Positions 36,052 through 45,408 of a stretch of 64,000 nt of DNA are shown here, piece after piece. This stretch comes from Chelatococcus sp. Its GTDB lineage: Bacteria > Pseudomonadota > Alphaproteobacteria > Rhizobiales > Beijerinckiaceae. Both the position numbers and the translations under genes were made by a program. The stretch lies in NCBI GenBank assembly GCA_003248805.1, contig QFQY01000006.1, forward strand, positions 43,094 to 107,093, in the 5' to 3' direction. The first letter of the stretch is position 1; each line of letters starts with the position of its first letter. Below the pieces are notes generated by a model, which ran no database searches, had not been told where the DNA came from, and worked only from the letters and a program-made list of their open reading frames with translations.

Positions 36052-37107
36052 TCAGAAGCGCATGAGGCATTCCCGCAATGTCGTCGGCATCGCCCCTCCG
36101 GCCTCGCGCAGCTTCACGAGCGGAGGGAGACCCGCCAGCGCGGCCGCGCGCACATCGCGCGGGTTCACGCCGAACTCCTGCTTGAAGGCCCGGCTGAAGC
36201 TCGAAGCGTCCTCGAAGCAGAGCGAATCCGCGATGGCCGTGATCGTCGCCGCGTTGGCGGGATCGGACAGGTCGGCATAGCTGCGCCGGAGGCGACGATG
36301 GCGGATGTAGTGGGCCACGCCGCCATCGGCCTGGAGCAGGCGGTAGAGCTGCGTCCGCGACATGCCCATCTCGCGGCAGAGCATCACCGTGTCCAGCGCC
36401 GGATCGCGCAGGCGCCCGTCGATGAACTGCCGGACCTTCTCACGCTTCGTCAGGTTGATCTGGCTCGTCGCGAGATCGAGCCTGTCCGGCGAGGGAGCGG
36501 TGCAGGCGAGGACCATGGCCCGGACCGCATTGGTCAATCGGGGGATGTCCGCAGCCTCGATATCCGGGAAGTTGCGGTTCAGGATCGCGATATAGTCCCC
36601 CAGAAGGCGGCCCATCGGTGTGGTGAGGGCCATGCCCTGGGCCGCATCGAGGATGGGAGCGAGATCCCTGAAGCTGTCGCGCGGCAGATAGAGCTGGAGC
36701 CGTTCATCCTGCGAGCGCTGGCTGACGAGTTCGCGCCCGAGCGAGACGACGAAGGGCGTGCGCGCCGGAACGTCGAGCGCGACCCCGTCGCCCCCTTCGC
36801 CGAGTGTCCGGCTCTGGCCGAGCGTGATCACCCAGTGGTCGATCGGATTGGACCGGAGCAGCCCCCTGCCGCGCAAGGCGGTCAAGGCCGGGGCCCGGAC
36901 GTGGCTCAGGCCGAAATCACCGGCGGCCCAAACGGCACTCCTGGCGTCGAAGCCGGTTTCGGCTTCATCGACGGAAACCTCGAAGACGCCTTCGAACCAG
37001 CCGGCCCAAGCCGCGAGCTGCTGTGAAGCGGGAAGGTCGGACGTGGAAAAGCGGATCGGGATCATGCTTGCACCGAGGAACAGACGACCTTCCCTTAAGG
37101 CAAGCAT
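36052..37107 (-). CDS. AraC-family regulator with AraC_binding_2-like N-terminus
   Basis: A 351-residue regulator. The N-terminal half (from M-I-P-I-R-F-S-T-S-D-L-P, residue 15) resembles the ligand domain of AraC_binding_2 proteins. The C-terminal DNA-binding region has L-D-T-V-M-L-C-R-E-M-G-M-S-R-T-Q-L-Y-R-L-L and I-A-D-S-L-C-F-E-D-A-S-S-F-S-R-A-F. AGGA precedes the ATG at 37107, but the domain start favours the Met at 37065, so the start is open. It is 123 bases downstream of the SLC13 gene on the same strand and converges on the hydrolase at 35034. Targets are not evident. Confidence 0.88.
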   Translation of the reverse strand: MLALREGRLFLGASMIPIRFSTSDLPASQQLAAWAGWFEGVFEVSVDEAETGFDARSAVWAAGDFGLSHVRAPALTALRGRGLLRSNPIDHWVITLGQSRTLGEGGDGVALDVPARTPFVVSLGRELVSQRSQDERLQLYLPRDSFRDLAPILDAAQGMALTTPMGRLLGDYIAILNRNFPDIEAADIPRLTNAVRAMVLACTAPSPDRLDLATSQINLTKREKVRQFIDGRLRDPALDTVMLCREMGMSRTQLYRLLQADGGVAHYIRHRRLRRSYADLSDPANAATITAIADSLCFEDASSFSRAFKQEFGVNPRDVRAAALAGLPPLVKLREAGGAMPTTLRECLMRF

Positions 37108-37194
37108 ACTGGTCCTGCTGCCGATTCATATCAAATTGCGTGCGGGCGGCGGCGTCTAAACCATTCGACGCAACGCTAACTGCGTCACGACGAG

Positions 37195-37208
37195 CCCGCG
37201 AAAGCGGG
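37195..37208 (-). terminator. CCCGC-GAAA-GCGGG hairpin after the SLC13 gene
   Basis: A 5-bp GC stem closed by a GAAA tetraloop lies 22 bases beyond the SLC13 stop on its 3' side. It has no T-tract. The same short hairpin is often seen in intergenic repeats of rhizobial genomes, so it may be part of a repeat rather than a terminator. Confidence 0.35.
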
Positions 37209-37230
37209 TGGATGGCTGCCCGCGCGCGGC

Positions 37231-39069
37231 TCAGAACCGCCAGATCAGCGGCACGACGAAGACGGATACGACGAAGAACCAGATCATCAGGGGGAGGCCG
37301 AGCTTCCAGTAGTCGCTGAAGGCGTAGCCGCCCGGGCCCATCACCATCAGGTTGGTCGGCGTCGCGATGGGCGTGAGGAAGGAGGCCGCGGCCGCGACGG
37401 CCGTGCTCATCAGCACCGGGCGCGGCGAGATGCCCATCGAGGCCGCAGCCGCGACCCCGATCGGGATGATGATCAGCGCCGTCGCGGTGTTGCTGATGAG
37501 CTGGCCCATGATCGCGGTCAACACGAAGAGGCCGGCGAGCAGCGCCGTCGGGCCGGCATCCCCGACCATCGCGACGAGGCGATCGGCCAGCATCTTGGCC
37601 GCCCCGGTGTCGATCATCGCGGTCGAGAGCGGCATCATCGCGCCGACCAGGATGACCGTCGTCCAGCTGATCGCGCGGTAGGACTGCTCGACGCTCATGA
37701 TGCCGCAGAGGATGATCGCGCCGGCCGCCAGCAGGCCCGCCACCGCGGAGGGAACGATACCGGTGGCCAGCATCAGCACCATGGCGAACAGGATGACCAC
37801 CGCCTGCTTGGCGCCGGGACCCATCGGCACCGCCTGGCGCCGGACGAGTTCGGGCGAACTGACGACGAGCACGTCGGGATCGTCCAGATGGGTGTCGAGC
37901 GCCTTCCAGGTGCCCTGCAGCAGCATGGTATCGCCCGCCTGCAGCACGATGCCGCCGGCATCCGCCGTGGCATTCGCGGCGGCGATCTCGTTGCCCGCGC
38001 GCTGGACCGCGAGAATGATCAGGTCGCCGCTCTCCGTGACCATGCCCGGGAAGACGCTTTGCCCGATCAGGCCGGAGCGTGGCGGAATCACCACCTCCGC
38101 CAGGCCCGAACGACGGTTGAACAGGGTTTCCTCGCTGCCGCTAGGCGCAGTGCCCTCCTCGCGGAACGCGAGATGCGTCTGCGCGGCGAAATTGGCAGCC
38201 GCCTCGGCATCGCCGCGCAGGAGGATGTGGTCTCCCTCGGCGAGCACGCCGCGGCGCAGAGGGCTGCCGCTGTCGCCGTCCTGCACCGCGACGACCTGGA
38301 GACCCGGATAGCCGGCGACATCGATGGCGGCGGGGGGCTGGCCGACATAGGGACAGCTGGCCCGGACCCGCAGCTGGTAGATGCCGCTCGCGAGCCCGTA
38401 CTGCTCGACCAGCGTCCTGGCATGGCGGCTGAAATCGGTCGGCATGGTCGCGCCGTTGCGCTGCGGCAGCAGCTTCTCGCCGAAGAGGACGATGATCGCC
38501 ATCGTGCCGGCCAGCAGCGGGACGCCCGCCAGCGCGAATTCGAAGAAGCCGAAGCCCTTCACGCCCGCGTCCACGGCCGCCTCGGAGACGAGCACGTTCA
38601 CCGGCGTGCCGGTAAGCGCCAGCATCGATCCGGCATGGCCGGCGAAGACCAGCGGCATGAGCAGCTGCGAGGAGTTCCGCCGGAGACGAACCGCGATGAC
38701 CACGACGACCGGCAGCAGCGCCGCGACGGCGCCATTGAGGCTGATCAGCGCGACGAGGAGCGCGACGAGGCCCATCATCAGCAGCAGGAGTCGCGTCCGG
38801 CTCTCCTCGCCCGCCCCCTTGATCAGGAGCTGGCCCGCCCAGGCCGTGACGCCGGTGACCTCCAGGCCCGAGCTGACGACGAAGAGCGAGGCGATGAAGA
38901 TGACGGCCGGGTCGCCGAAACCGCTCAGGGCCTGCGGCAGGCTGAGGACACCCGTCGCCCAGAGCGCCAGCGAGGTGCCCATCGCGACGAGCACGACGGG
39001 GACCTTGTTGGTGACGAACAGGACGACGGCAATGGCGATGATGATGCCGGTATAGGCGATCGGGCTCAC
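37231..39069 (-). CDS. SLC13-type anion permease with two RCK_C domains (paralogue)
   Basis: A 612-residue transporter with the same order as the gene at 30325: membrane half, two RCK_C domains (about residues 210-390), membrane half. Shared segments by eye include G-V-P-L-L-A-G-T-M, V-V-I-P-P-R-S and the helix W-T-T-V-I-L-V-G-A-M-M-P-L-S-T-A-M-I. The first anion loop is A-G-S-M-L-A-L-T-G-T-P-V-N. The start is GTG at 39069, 48 bases after the M20 peptidase. It is the last gene of the abgT-peptidase unit, so it may carry a carboxylate or amino-acid-derived anion released by the peptidase. Confidence 0.88.
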   Translation of the reverse strand: MSPIAYTGIIIAIAVVLFVTNKVPVVLVAMGTSLALWATGVLSLPQALSGFGDPAVIFIASLFVVSSGLEVTGVTAWAGQLLIKGAGEESRTRLLLLMMGLVALLVALISLNGAVAALLPVVVVIAVRLRRNSSQLLMPLVFAGHAGSMLALTGTPVNVLVSEAAVDAGVKGFGFFEFALAGVPLLAGTMAIIVLFGEKLLPQRNGATMPTDFSRHARTLVEQYGLASGIYQLRVRASCPYVGQPPAAIDVAGYPGLQVVAVQDGDSGSPLRRGVLAEGDHILLRGDAEAAANFAAQTHLAFREEGTAPSGSEETLFNRRSGLAEVVIPPRSGLIGQSVFPGMVTESGDLIILAVQRAGNEIAAANATADAGGIVLQAGDTMLLQGTWKALDTHLDDPDVLVVSSPELVRRQAVPMGPGAKQAVVILFAMVLMLATGIVPSAVAGLLAAGAIILCGIMSVEQSYRAISWTTVILVGAMMPLSTAMIDTGAAKMLADRLVAMVGDAGPTALLAGLFVLTAIMGQLISNTATALIIIPIGVAAAASMGISPRPVLMSTAVAAAASFLTPIATPTNLMVMGPGGYAFSDYWKLGLPLMIWFFVVSVFVVPLIWRF

Positions 39070-39117
39070 GCATTCGCTCCTTGTTGGGCCCTCTCGGCCA
39101 GCGATGGTCCTTGGAAC

Positions 39118-40320
39118 TCAGTCCTCGAGCGTCGCCATCAGGATGCCGAGGCGGCAGCCCTTCTCGTATTCGTCGAGCCGCACATATTCCTTGATCGTGT
39201 GGATCTCGGCCTGTCCGGCTCCGATGGTGATCGTGGGGATGCCGGCCTTGTCGAGCCAGTTCGCATCCAGGCCACCATTCGAGAACAGATAGGTCGGCTC
39301 GATGCCGAGCAGCCCGAGCGCCTTGGTCGCCCGCTTCACGACCGGCGTGTCCTCGTCGAGTTTGAAGGGCGGATAGGCGGCCTGGCGGCGGAAGGTCACC
39401 GTGGCCGTGTCGCCCTCATGGTCCGTCACCTCGGCCTTGGCCTTGGCGAAGGCGGCCTCGTAGCCATCGACGATCTTGGTCGCGAAGCTCAGCTCGGGGC
39501 TGCGCGCCTCGCCCTTGAGAAAGGCGTAGTCGGTGACGACGTTGGTGGCGTCGCCCGCGGGCTTGCCGTTCTTGCCGCCGAAGATGCCGATATTGCTGGT
39601 GCCGAACGCGTCGCCCTTGACGACCTTGCCGAACCAGCCGGCCTTCTTCGCCTCGGCCAGACCGATCGCGCCGACGAGCGTCGCCGAGATGCCCTTGTCG
39701 GGCGCGACGCCGGCATGCGACGCCCGGCCCGTGATCTCGACCTCCCAGTTCTCCTGGCCGACCGCGCCGACGATGAGCTCGGAGGCGAGCTGACCATCCA
39801 CGTTGACGCACATCGCCGGCCCGCCGAGATCGGCCGGGTCGAGCTCGCGCGCGCCGTGCAGGCCACTCTCCTCGCGCACCGTGAACAGCAGCGTGATCGG
39901 CGGATGAGGCAGCTTGTTCTTGATCAGCGTTTCGGCGAGCACGACGAGCAGCGCCACGCCGGTCCGGGCGTCGCCGCCCAGGGCGGTGGTTCCGTCGGAG
40001 ACGATGCGATCCCCTTCGCGCCTGGGCTTGGCGCCGGCGCAGAGCGGCACGGTGTCGAGATGGGTCGAGAACAGCAGGCGCGGGCCGGGCCGGGTGCCGG
40101 GCAGGTCGACGATCAGGTTGCCGGTCTGCGTCGGCAGCGGGATGCGCTTGTTGGCGTCGTCGAAGCGGATCGCGGACGCGGGAACGCCGATCTTCTTCAG
40201 CGCCTCGCTGACGGCCGCGGCGATGGCGGCTTCCTCGCCGGTGACGCCCTCGACCGAGAGGAAGTTCATCAGGTGGTCGATCGCCGCCTCGACGTCGAGG
40301 GGAACATTCGCAGTGCTCAT
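39118..40320 (-). CDS. M20-family metallopeptidase (peptidase T-like)
   Basis: A 400-residue di-zinc peptidase. The motif S-T-H-L-D-T-V-P-L gives the first His and Asp, G-G-D-A-R-T-G gives the bridging Asp, and R-E-E-S-G-L-H-G gives the catalytic Glu and a metal Glu. A dimerisation domain begins near residue 200 and contains G-R-A-S-H-A-G. It differs from AbgA/AbgB-type hydrolases and is closer to PepT-like tripeptidases, yet it stands 74 bases after abgT. It therefore likely hydrolyses the compound imported by that carrier, such as a peptide or an acyl-amino acid. An alternative Met is three codons upstream. Confidence 0.88.
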   Translation of the reverse strand: MSTANVPLDVEAAIDHLMNFLSVEGVTGEEAAIAAAVSEALKKIGVPASAIRFDDANKRIPLPTQTGNLIVDLPGTRPGPRLLFSTHLDTVPLCAGAKPRREGDRIVSDGTTALGGDARTGVALLVVLAETLIKNKLPHPPITLLFTVREESGLHGARELDPADLGGPAMCVNVDGQLASELIVGAVGQENWEVEITGRASHAGVAPDKGISATLVGAIGLAEAKKAGWFGKVVKGDAFGTSNIGIFGGKNGKPAGDATNVVTDYAFLKGEARSPELSFATKIVDGYEAAFAKAKAEVTDHEGDTATVTFRRQAAYPPFKLDEDTPVVKRATKALGLLGIEPTYLFSNGGLDANWLDKAGIPTITIGAGQAEIHTIKEYVRLDEYEKGCRLGILMATLED

Positions 40321-40394
40321 GACATCCATCCGAGGTTGGGCCAGCCGCCGAGAGCGCGACCCGGCTTTGTCTTCATGGTGACGATCGGGGGCGG

Positions 40395-41945
40395 TCAGAG
40401 CCCCCAGGGCAGACCGAGCACCTTCCAGAGCGCGAAGAGCGCGGTCCACAGCACGAACATCCACACGACATAGGGCAGCATCAGCGAGACGATGGTGCCG
40501 ACGCCGGCGTTGCGGTCGTATTTCTGGGCGAAGCCGACGACGAGGGCGAAATAGGCGTTGAGCGGCGTGATCGCGTTCATCGGGGAATCGCCGACGCGAT
40601 AGGCCGCCAGCACGGCCTCCGGCTCGACGCCGAGCTTCATCAGCAGCGGCACGAAGACGGGCGCGAAGATGGCCCATTTCGCGATCGCGCCGGTCAGCAG
40701 CAGATCGATGATCGCGACGACGACGATGAAGCCGAGCAGCAGCGGCAGCGCGCCGATATTCGCCGACTGCAGGGCGCCGGAGAGGCTGAGCGCCATCACC
40801 GTGCCCATGTTGGTGTAGGTGAAATAGGCGACGAACTGGCTGAGGACGAAGAACAGGAAGATCGTGCCGCCGAGGCTCTTCACGGACTTCTCGATGGCCG
40901 CGATCACCTCCGGCAGGGTCCTGAGCGTGCCCGCGCCGATGCCGTAGCACCAGCCCGTGGTCAGGAACATGAGCATGATCAGCGCGATCAGCCCGTTCAT
41001 GAAGGGCGAGTTGCCGATCAGCTCGCCGGTCGTCGGGTTGCGCAGCGGGGCGCCGGAGGGGAGGGTCAGCAGCAGGAACACGGCGACGAGGCCGAGCATG
41101 CCGTAGCCGGCATAGCGCAGGCCCCGCGATTCCTGCTCGGTCAGCTCCTTGCCCGTACCGGTGATCGTGCCGTCCGCCGCCAGCGACGGATCGTAGGCGC
41201 CCAGCCGCGGCGCGATGATCCGGTCGGTGATGAAGGCCACCACGACGGTGAGGAAGAGCACGGAGGCGATCGAGAACCAGAGATTCGAGGCCAGGCCGAT
41301 CGAGCGGTTCGGGTCGACGAGATGAGCGGCGTCGTTGGTGAACTCGACGAGGACGGCGTCGAGCGGCTTGATCAGCATGTTGACGGTGAAGGCGCCGGCC
41401 ACGGCGGCGAAGCCGAGCGCCAGCCCCGCCAGCGGATTGCGACCGACCGCGAGGTAGGCGATGCCGGCCAGCGGAATCAGCACCAGATAGCCGGCATCGG
41501 CGGCGATGCTGGCGATGATGCCGACGAAGGCGAGGATGTAGGTCAGGGCCCAGCGCGGGGACACCGCCACGAGCTTGTGGATCAGGGCCGTCACCAGCCC
41601 CGATTCCTCGGCGACGCCGGCCCCGATCATCGCCACGATCATGAGGCCCACCGCCGTGAAGCTCATGAAGTTCGGGATCAGCGACGAATAGATGAACCGG
41701 ATGCCCTCGACATTCAGCAGGCTGCGAATGGCGGTGGTCGCGGTCTCGACCTTGTGCGTCTCCGGGTTGATGCGCTCGAACGAAACAGAGGTGCCCAGCA
41801 GGCTCAGCACCGCCGACAGGACGATCACGATCCCGATCAGAATCAGGAAGATGACCACCGGATGCGGCACCATGTTGCCGACCTTCTCGACCCCGTCGAG
41901 AAATCGCTGCATCGAGGTCTTGGGCGCTGTACTGCCGGTCGACAT
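40395..41945 (-). CDS. abgT: AbgT-family transporter
   Basis: A 516-residue inner-membrane protein with about 12 helices, the normal size for AbgT. It begins with a cytoplasmic segment leading into V-P-H-P-V-V-I-F-L-I-L-I. Family landmarks include A-D-A-G-Y-L-V-L-I-P-L, N-M-L-I-K-P-L-D near residue 185 and the C-terminal R-V-G-D-S-P-M-N-A-I-T-P-L-N-A-Y. AbgT of E. coli imports p-aminobenzoyl-glutamate, and other members (MtrF, YdaH) export sulfonamides. The M20 peptidase downstream favours import of a peptide-like substrate here. The start is ATG at 41945. Confidence 0.9.
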   Translation of the reverse strand: MSTGSTAPKTSMQRFLDGVEKVGNMVPHPVVIFLILIGIVIVLSAVLSLLGTSVSFERINPETHKVETATTAIRSLLNVEGIRFIYSSLIPNFMSFTAVGLMIVAMIGAGVAEESGLVTALIHKLVAVSPRWALTYILAFVGIIASIAADAGYLVLIPLAGIAYLAVGRNPLAGLALGFAAVAGAFTVNMLIKPLDAVLVEFTNDAAHLVDPNRSIGLASNLWFSIASVLFLTVVVAFITDRIIAPRLGAYDPSLAADGTITGTGKELTEQESRGLRYAGYGMLGLVAVFLLLTLPSGAPLRNPTTGELIGNSPFMNGLIALIMLMFLTTGWCYGIGAGTLRTLPEVIAAIEKSVKSLGGTIFLFFVLSQFVAYFTYTNMGTVMALSLSGALQSANIGALPLLLGFIVVVAIIDLLLTGAIAKWAIFAPVFVPLLMKLGVEPEAVLAAYRVGDSPMNAITPLNAYFALVVGFAQKYDRNAGVGTIVSLMLPYVVWMFVLWTALFALWKVLGLPWGL

Positions 41946-42075
41946 GAGCCGTTCTTCCCCCAAAGCCTGAAGCGCTCGCCCCGACCGGACGAGCATCGGA
42001 CCGCCAGAACGACGGGCCCTGGCGGCATGTCCGGCGAACCTTAGTTCGCTGGACGCTGAGAGCATCGGCGCAGAA

Positions 42076-42108
42076 TCCCAAAACTTGGGCGCTTCGTCCC
42101 AAACTTGG
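42076..42108. promoter_or_regulatory. Phased tandem TCCCAAA dyads between abgT and the lipoprotein hydrolase
   Basis: TCCCAAAACTTGGG (42076-42089) and TCCCAAACTTGG (42097-42108) begin 21 bases apart, two helical turns, in the 281-bp divergent gap. Such phasing is typical of a dimer pair binding one DNA face. A related pair is at 12588-12619. The regulator is unknown. Confidence 0.5.
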
Positions 42109-42226
42109 CAGGAATCGGGCATGAAGGAAAGCAATCAGACGGAGCGATCGCTTGTTGGGCGAGCCATCCCTCCCTAACGTACCGCGAACCCTTCGAGAGG
42201 CACCGATCCTGCTGGTGGAATGGACC

Positions 42227-43432
42227 ATGGCACTGCGCTCGCGATGTCCGCCCGGCGGATGCGGCCGGTCGATCATCCGAGGCGTCCCGCCGGGCATCGG
42301 GGCGGCGTGCCGCGCGCTCGCGGCAGTCCTGACCCTCGGCCTTTCGGGATGTGCCTCGGCTCCGCAGGGGCTTCTCCAGCCGGTCGGCGAGGTCTCCGGC
42401 ACCGACAGGGTGAACATGCTCGCCGCCACCACGCGGGCCCGGTCGGACGAGGCGGGCGTTCTCTTCAGCGGCGAGCGGGGCGGGGATGTCTCGTTCACGA
42501 ACATCGTCGTGTCGATTCCGAAGGACCGCGAGGCCGGCTCCATCCGGCTGCCCAGGAGCGTGCCCGGCAATCCCGCCACGGATTTCGTCGTCAGCTCGGC
42601 GACACCGATGGCGCAGCGCGACATCCCCAGATGGTTCGAGCGCGCGGGAGGACGCAAGCGGGTGTTCGTCTTCGTGCACGGCTTCAACACCTCGTTCGAC
42701 CGCGCGGTCTTCCGGTTCGCCCAGCTCGCCCATGATTCCGATGCGCAGGCGGCTCCGGTCCTGTTTTCCTGGCCCTCGCGCGGCCGGCTGTTCGACTACC
42801 GTCTCGATCTCGACAACGCCTCGTATTCGCGTTCGGACCTGGCACGCCTTCTCGACATGGCGGCCGCCAGCCCGCATGTCGGAGAGATCGTCATCCTGGC
42901 CCATTCGATGGGCGCGTGGCTCGCCGTCGAGGCGGTGAAGCAGCTCGCGCTGCGACGCGGCGGCGTGCCCGCCAAGATCAACAACCTGATCCTCGCCTCG
43001 CCAGACCTCGATATCGGCGTCTTCCAGCGACAGCTCGACGACATGGGCCCGCGGCGCCCCCGCATTACGCTCTTCGCCTCCCGCAACGACCGGGCCCTGC
43101 AGGTCTCGCGCTTTCTCGCACGCGGGGCCACGCGCCTCGGCGCGGTCGACATCTCGGACGACGAATACCAGCGGCAGATGCGCGCGCTGGCCGGCGTGAC
43201 CGTGATCGATCTCAGCGCCGTCGAGGCCGGCGACCGGATCAATCACGATACCTATGCGTCGAGCCCCGAGATCGTCCGGCTCATCGGCGACAGGCTCATC
43301 CGGGGCCAGATCATCACGGATTCGGATGTGAGCGGCACATCGACGGCGGTCGACACCATCGGCTCGGCGGCCGGCCTGCTCATCACGGCGCCGATCCGCG
43401 TGCTCGACGCCGCCGCGACGCGGCAACCATAG
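42227..43432 (+). CDS. Alpha/beta hydrolase lipoprotein of the DUF900 type
   Basis: A 401-residue exported protein. The start is ATG at 42227 after GGTGGA. The signal peptide ends in G-L-S-G-C (Cys about residue 42), so it is probably a lipoprotein. The DUF900 domain has F-V-H-G-F-N-T-S-F near residue 150, the S-W-P-S-R-G strand, nucleophile elbow A-H-S-M-G-A near 230, and an Asp in S-R-N-D-R-A-L. The family is of unknown physiological substrate. It is divergent from abgT and shares with it the phased repeat region. A TTG at 42152 would extend it by 25 residues without a ribosome site. Confidence 0.85.
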   Translation: MALRSRCPPGGCGRSIIRGVPPGIGAACRALAAVLTLGLSGCASAPQGLLQPVGEVSGTDRVNMLAATTRARSDEAGVLFSGERGGDVSFTNIVVSIPKDREAGSIRLPRSVPGNPATDFVVSSATPMAQRDIPRWFERAGGRKRVFVFVHGFNTSFDRAVFRFAQLAHDSDAQAAPVLFSWPSRGRLFDYRLDLDNASYSRSDLARLLDMAAASPHVGEIVILAHSMGAWLAVEAVKQLALRRGGVPAKINNLILASPDLDIGVFQRQLDDMGPRRPRITLFASRNDRALQVSRFLARGATRLGAVDISDDEYQRQMRALAGVTVIDLSAVEAGDRINHDTYASSPEIVRLIGDRLIRGQIITDSDVSGTSTAVDTIGSAAGLLITAPIRVLDAAATRQP

Positions 43433-43569
43433 GGCGGACCCGGCTCCCGCTTCACGATCGCGCGCGCGGGGCTGCCCATCCGGAGGGATCTCGGACTAGG
43501 CTGCCCTCCGCTACGGCCCTGAGCCGCCAATGCCTCGCCCTTCGCCCTCGCAGGAAGACGGAGACAGAC

Positions 43570-44226
43570 ATGACAGCCCGCCCGACCAGACGCAGCCTCG
43601 CCGCCGGCCTCGCGCTCGCCGGCTCCGCATTTGCGGGCCTCACGCTCGGCGGCCCACCTGCCCACGCCCAGGGCGCCGCCCGCGTCGGCGCGCCGGCGCC
43701 CGCCTTCCAGGCGGTCGATGCGGACGGCAGAACGCGCAGCCTCTCGGAGTTCGCCGGCAAGACCGTGATCCTCGAATGGACGAATCACGAGTGCCCTTAC
43801 GTGCGCAAGCACTATGGCAGCGCGACCATGCAGAGCCTGCAGAAGGATGTGGCGAAGGAGGGCGTCGTCTGGCTCTCCGTGATCTCCTCGCCCGTCGGCG
43901 AGCAGGGCCATGTCGACGGCCCAAAGGCCAAGGAGTTGACGACCGCGCGGGACGCCGCGCCCGCCGCCGTCCTGCTCGATCCGAAGAGCACGGTGGCCCG
44001 CGCCTACGGCGCCCAGACAACGCCGCACATGTACATCATCGATCCGAAGGGCACGCTCGCCTATATGGGCGCGATCGACGACAAGCCCTCGTCCAGCGCC
44101 TCCAGCCTCAACGGCGCCAAGAGCTATGTCCGGCAGGCCATGGCGGAGCTGAAGGCCGGCAAGCCGGTCAGCGAGGCCAGCACCAAGGCCTATGGCTGCG
44201 TGGTGAAATACGCGCCGGTGTCTTAG
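43570..44226 (+). CDS. Exported thioredoxin-like redoxin (AhpC/TSA family)
   Basis: A 218-residue periplasmic protein. The signal begins T-R-R-S-L-A-A-G, a twin-arginine pattern, and ends A-H-A near residue 33. The thioredoxin-fold domain has N-H-E-C-P-Y-V-R-K-H-Y with Cys75 in place of a C-x-x-C, plus T-T-P-H-M-Y-I-I as the cis-Pro loop. A second Cys lies at the very end (Y-G-C-V-V-K-Y, Cys210). Both are probably the redox pair, as the E-C-P-Y and C-terminal Y-G-C elements go together in this family. The start is ATG at 43570 after GGAGAC. No partner gene is obvious. Confidence 0.85.
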   Translation: MTARPTRRSLAAGLALAGSAFAGLTLGGPPAHAQGAARVGAPAPAFQAVDADGRTRSLSEFAGKTVILEWTNHECPYVRKHYGSATMQSLQKDVAKEGVVWLSVISSPVGEQGHVDGPKAKELTTARDAAPAAVLLDPKSTVARAYGAQTTPHMYIIDPKGTLAYMGAIDDKPSSSASSLNGAKSYVRQAMAELKAGKPVSEASTKAYGCVVKYAPVS

Positions 44227-44245
44227 GCTGGGGCACGACGTAGGG

Positions 44246-44321
44246 CGTCATGCTCGGGCTCGATCCGAGCATCTCCTGGTCGAGATTCTCGGGTCTACGC
44301 TTCGCTTCGCCCGAGAATGAC
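44246..44321. repeat. REP-like double-hairpin intergenic element
   Basis: Between the redoxin and ugpC stops lie two hairpins: ATGCTCGG / CCGAGCAT (44250-44272) and ATTCTCGGG / CCCGAGAAT (44285-44318). They are bracketed by GTCAT and ATGAC. The make-up (GTCATGCTCGGG ... CGAGAATGACG) is a dispersed repeat type of Hyphomicrobiales genomes. It may also end both convergent transcripts. Confidence 0.65.
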
Positions 44322-44325
44322 GGGT

Positions 44326-45402
<1,077 letters not shown>

Positions 45403-45408
45403 TCGGGC

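Noticed and set aside
42152..42226. TTG start for the DUF900 lipoprotein
   Set aside because: There is no ribosome site, and it would put 25 residues before an already complete lipoprotein signal; the ATG at 42227 is better.
39118..42690. A single 1190-codon minus-strand frame covering the peptidase and extending past abgT
   Set aside because: Only the first third (the M20 peptidase) is meaningful. The remainder is a shifted reading of abgT and of antisense sequence, so I ended the gene at the ATG at 40320.
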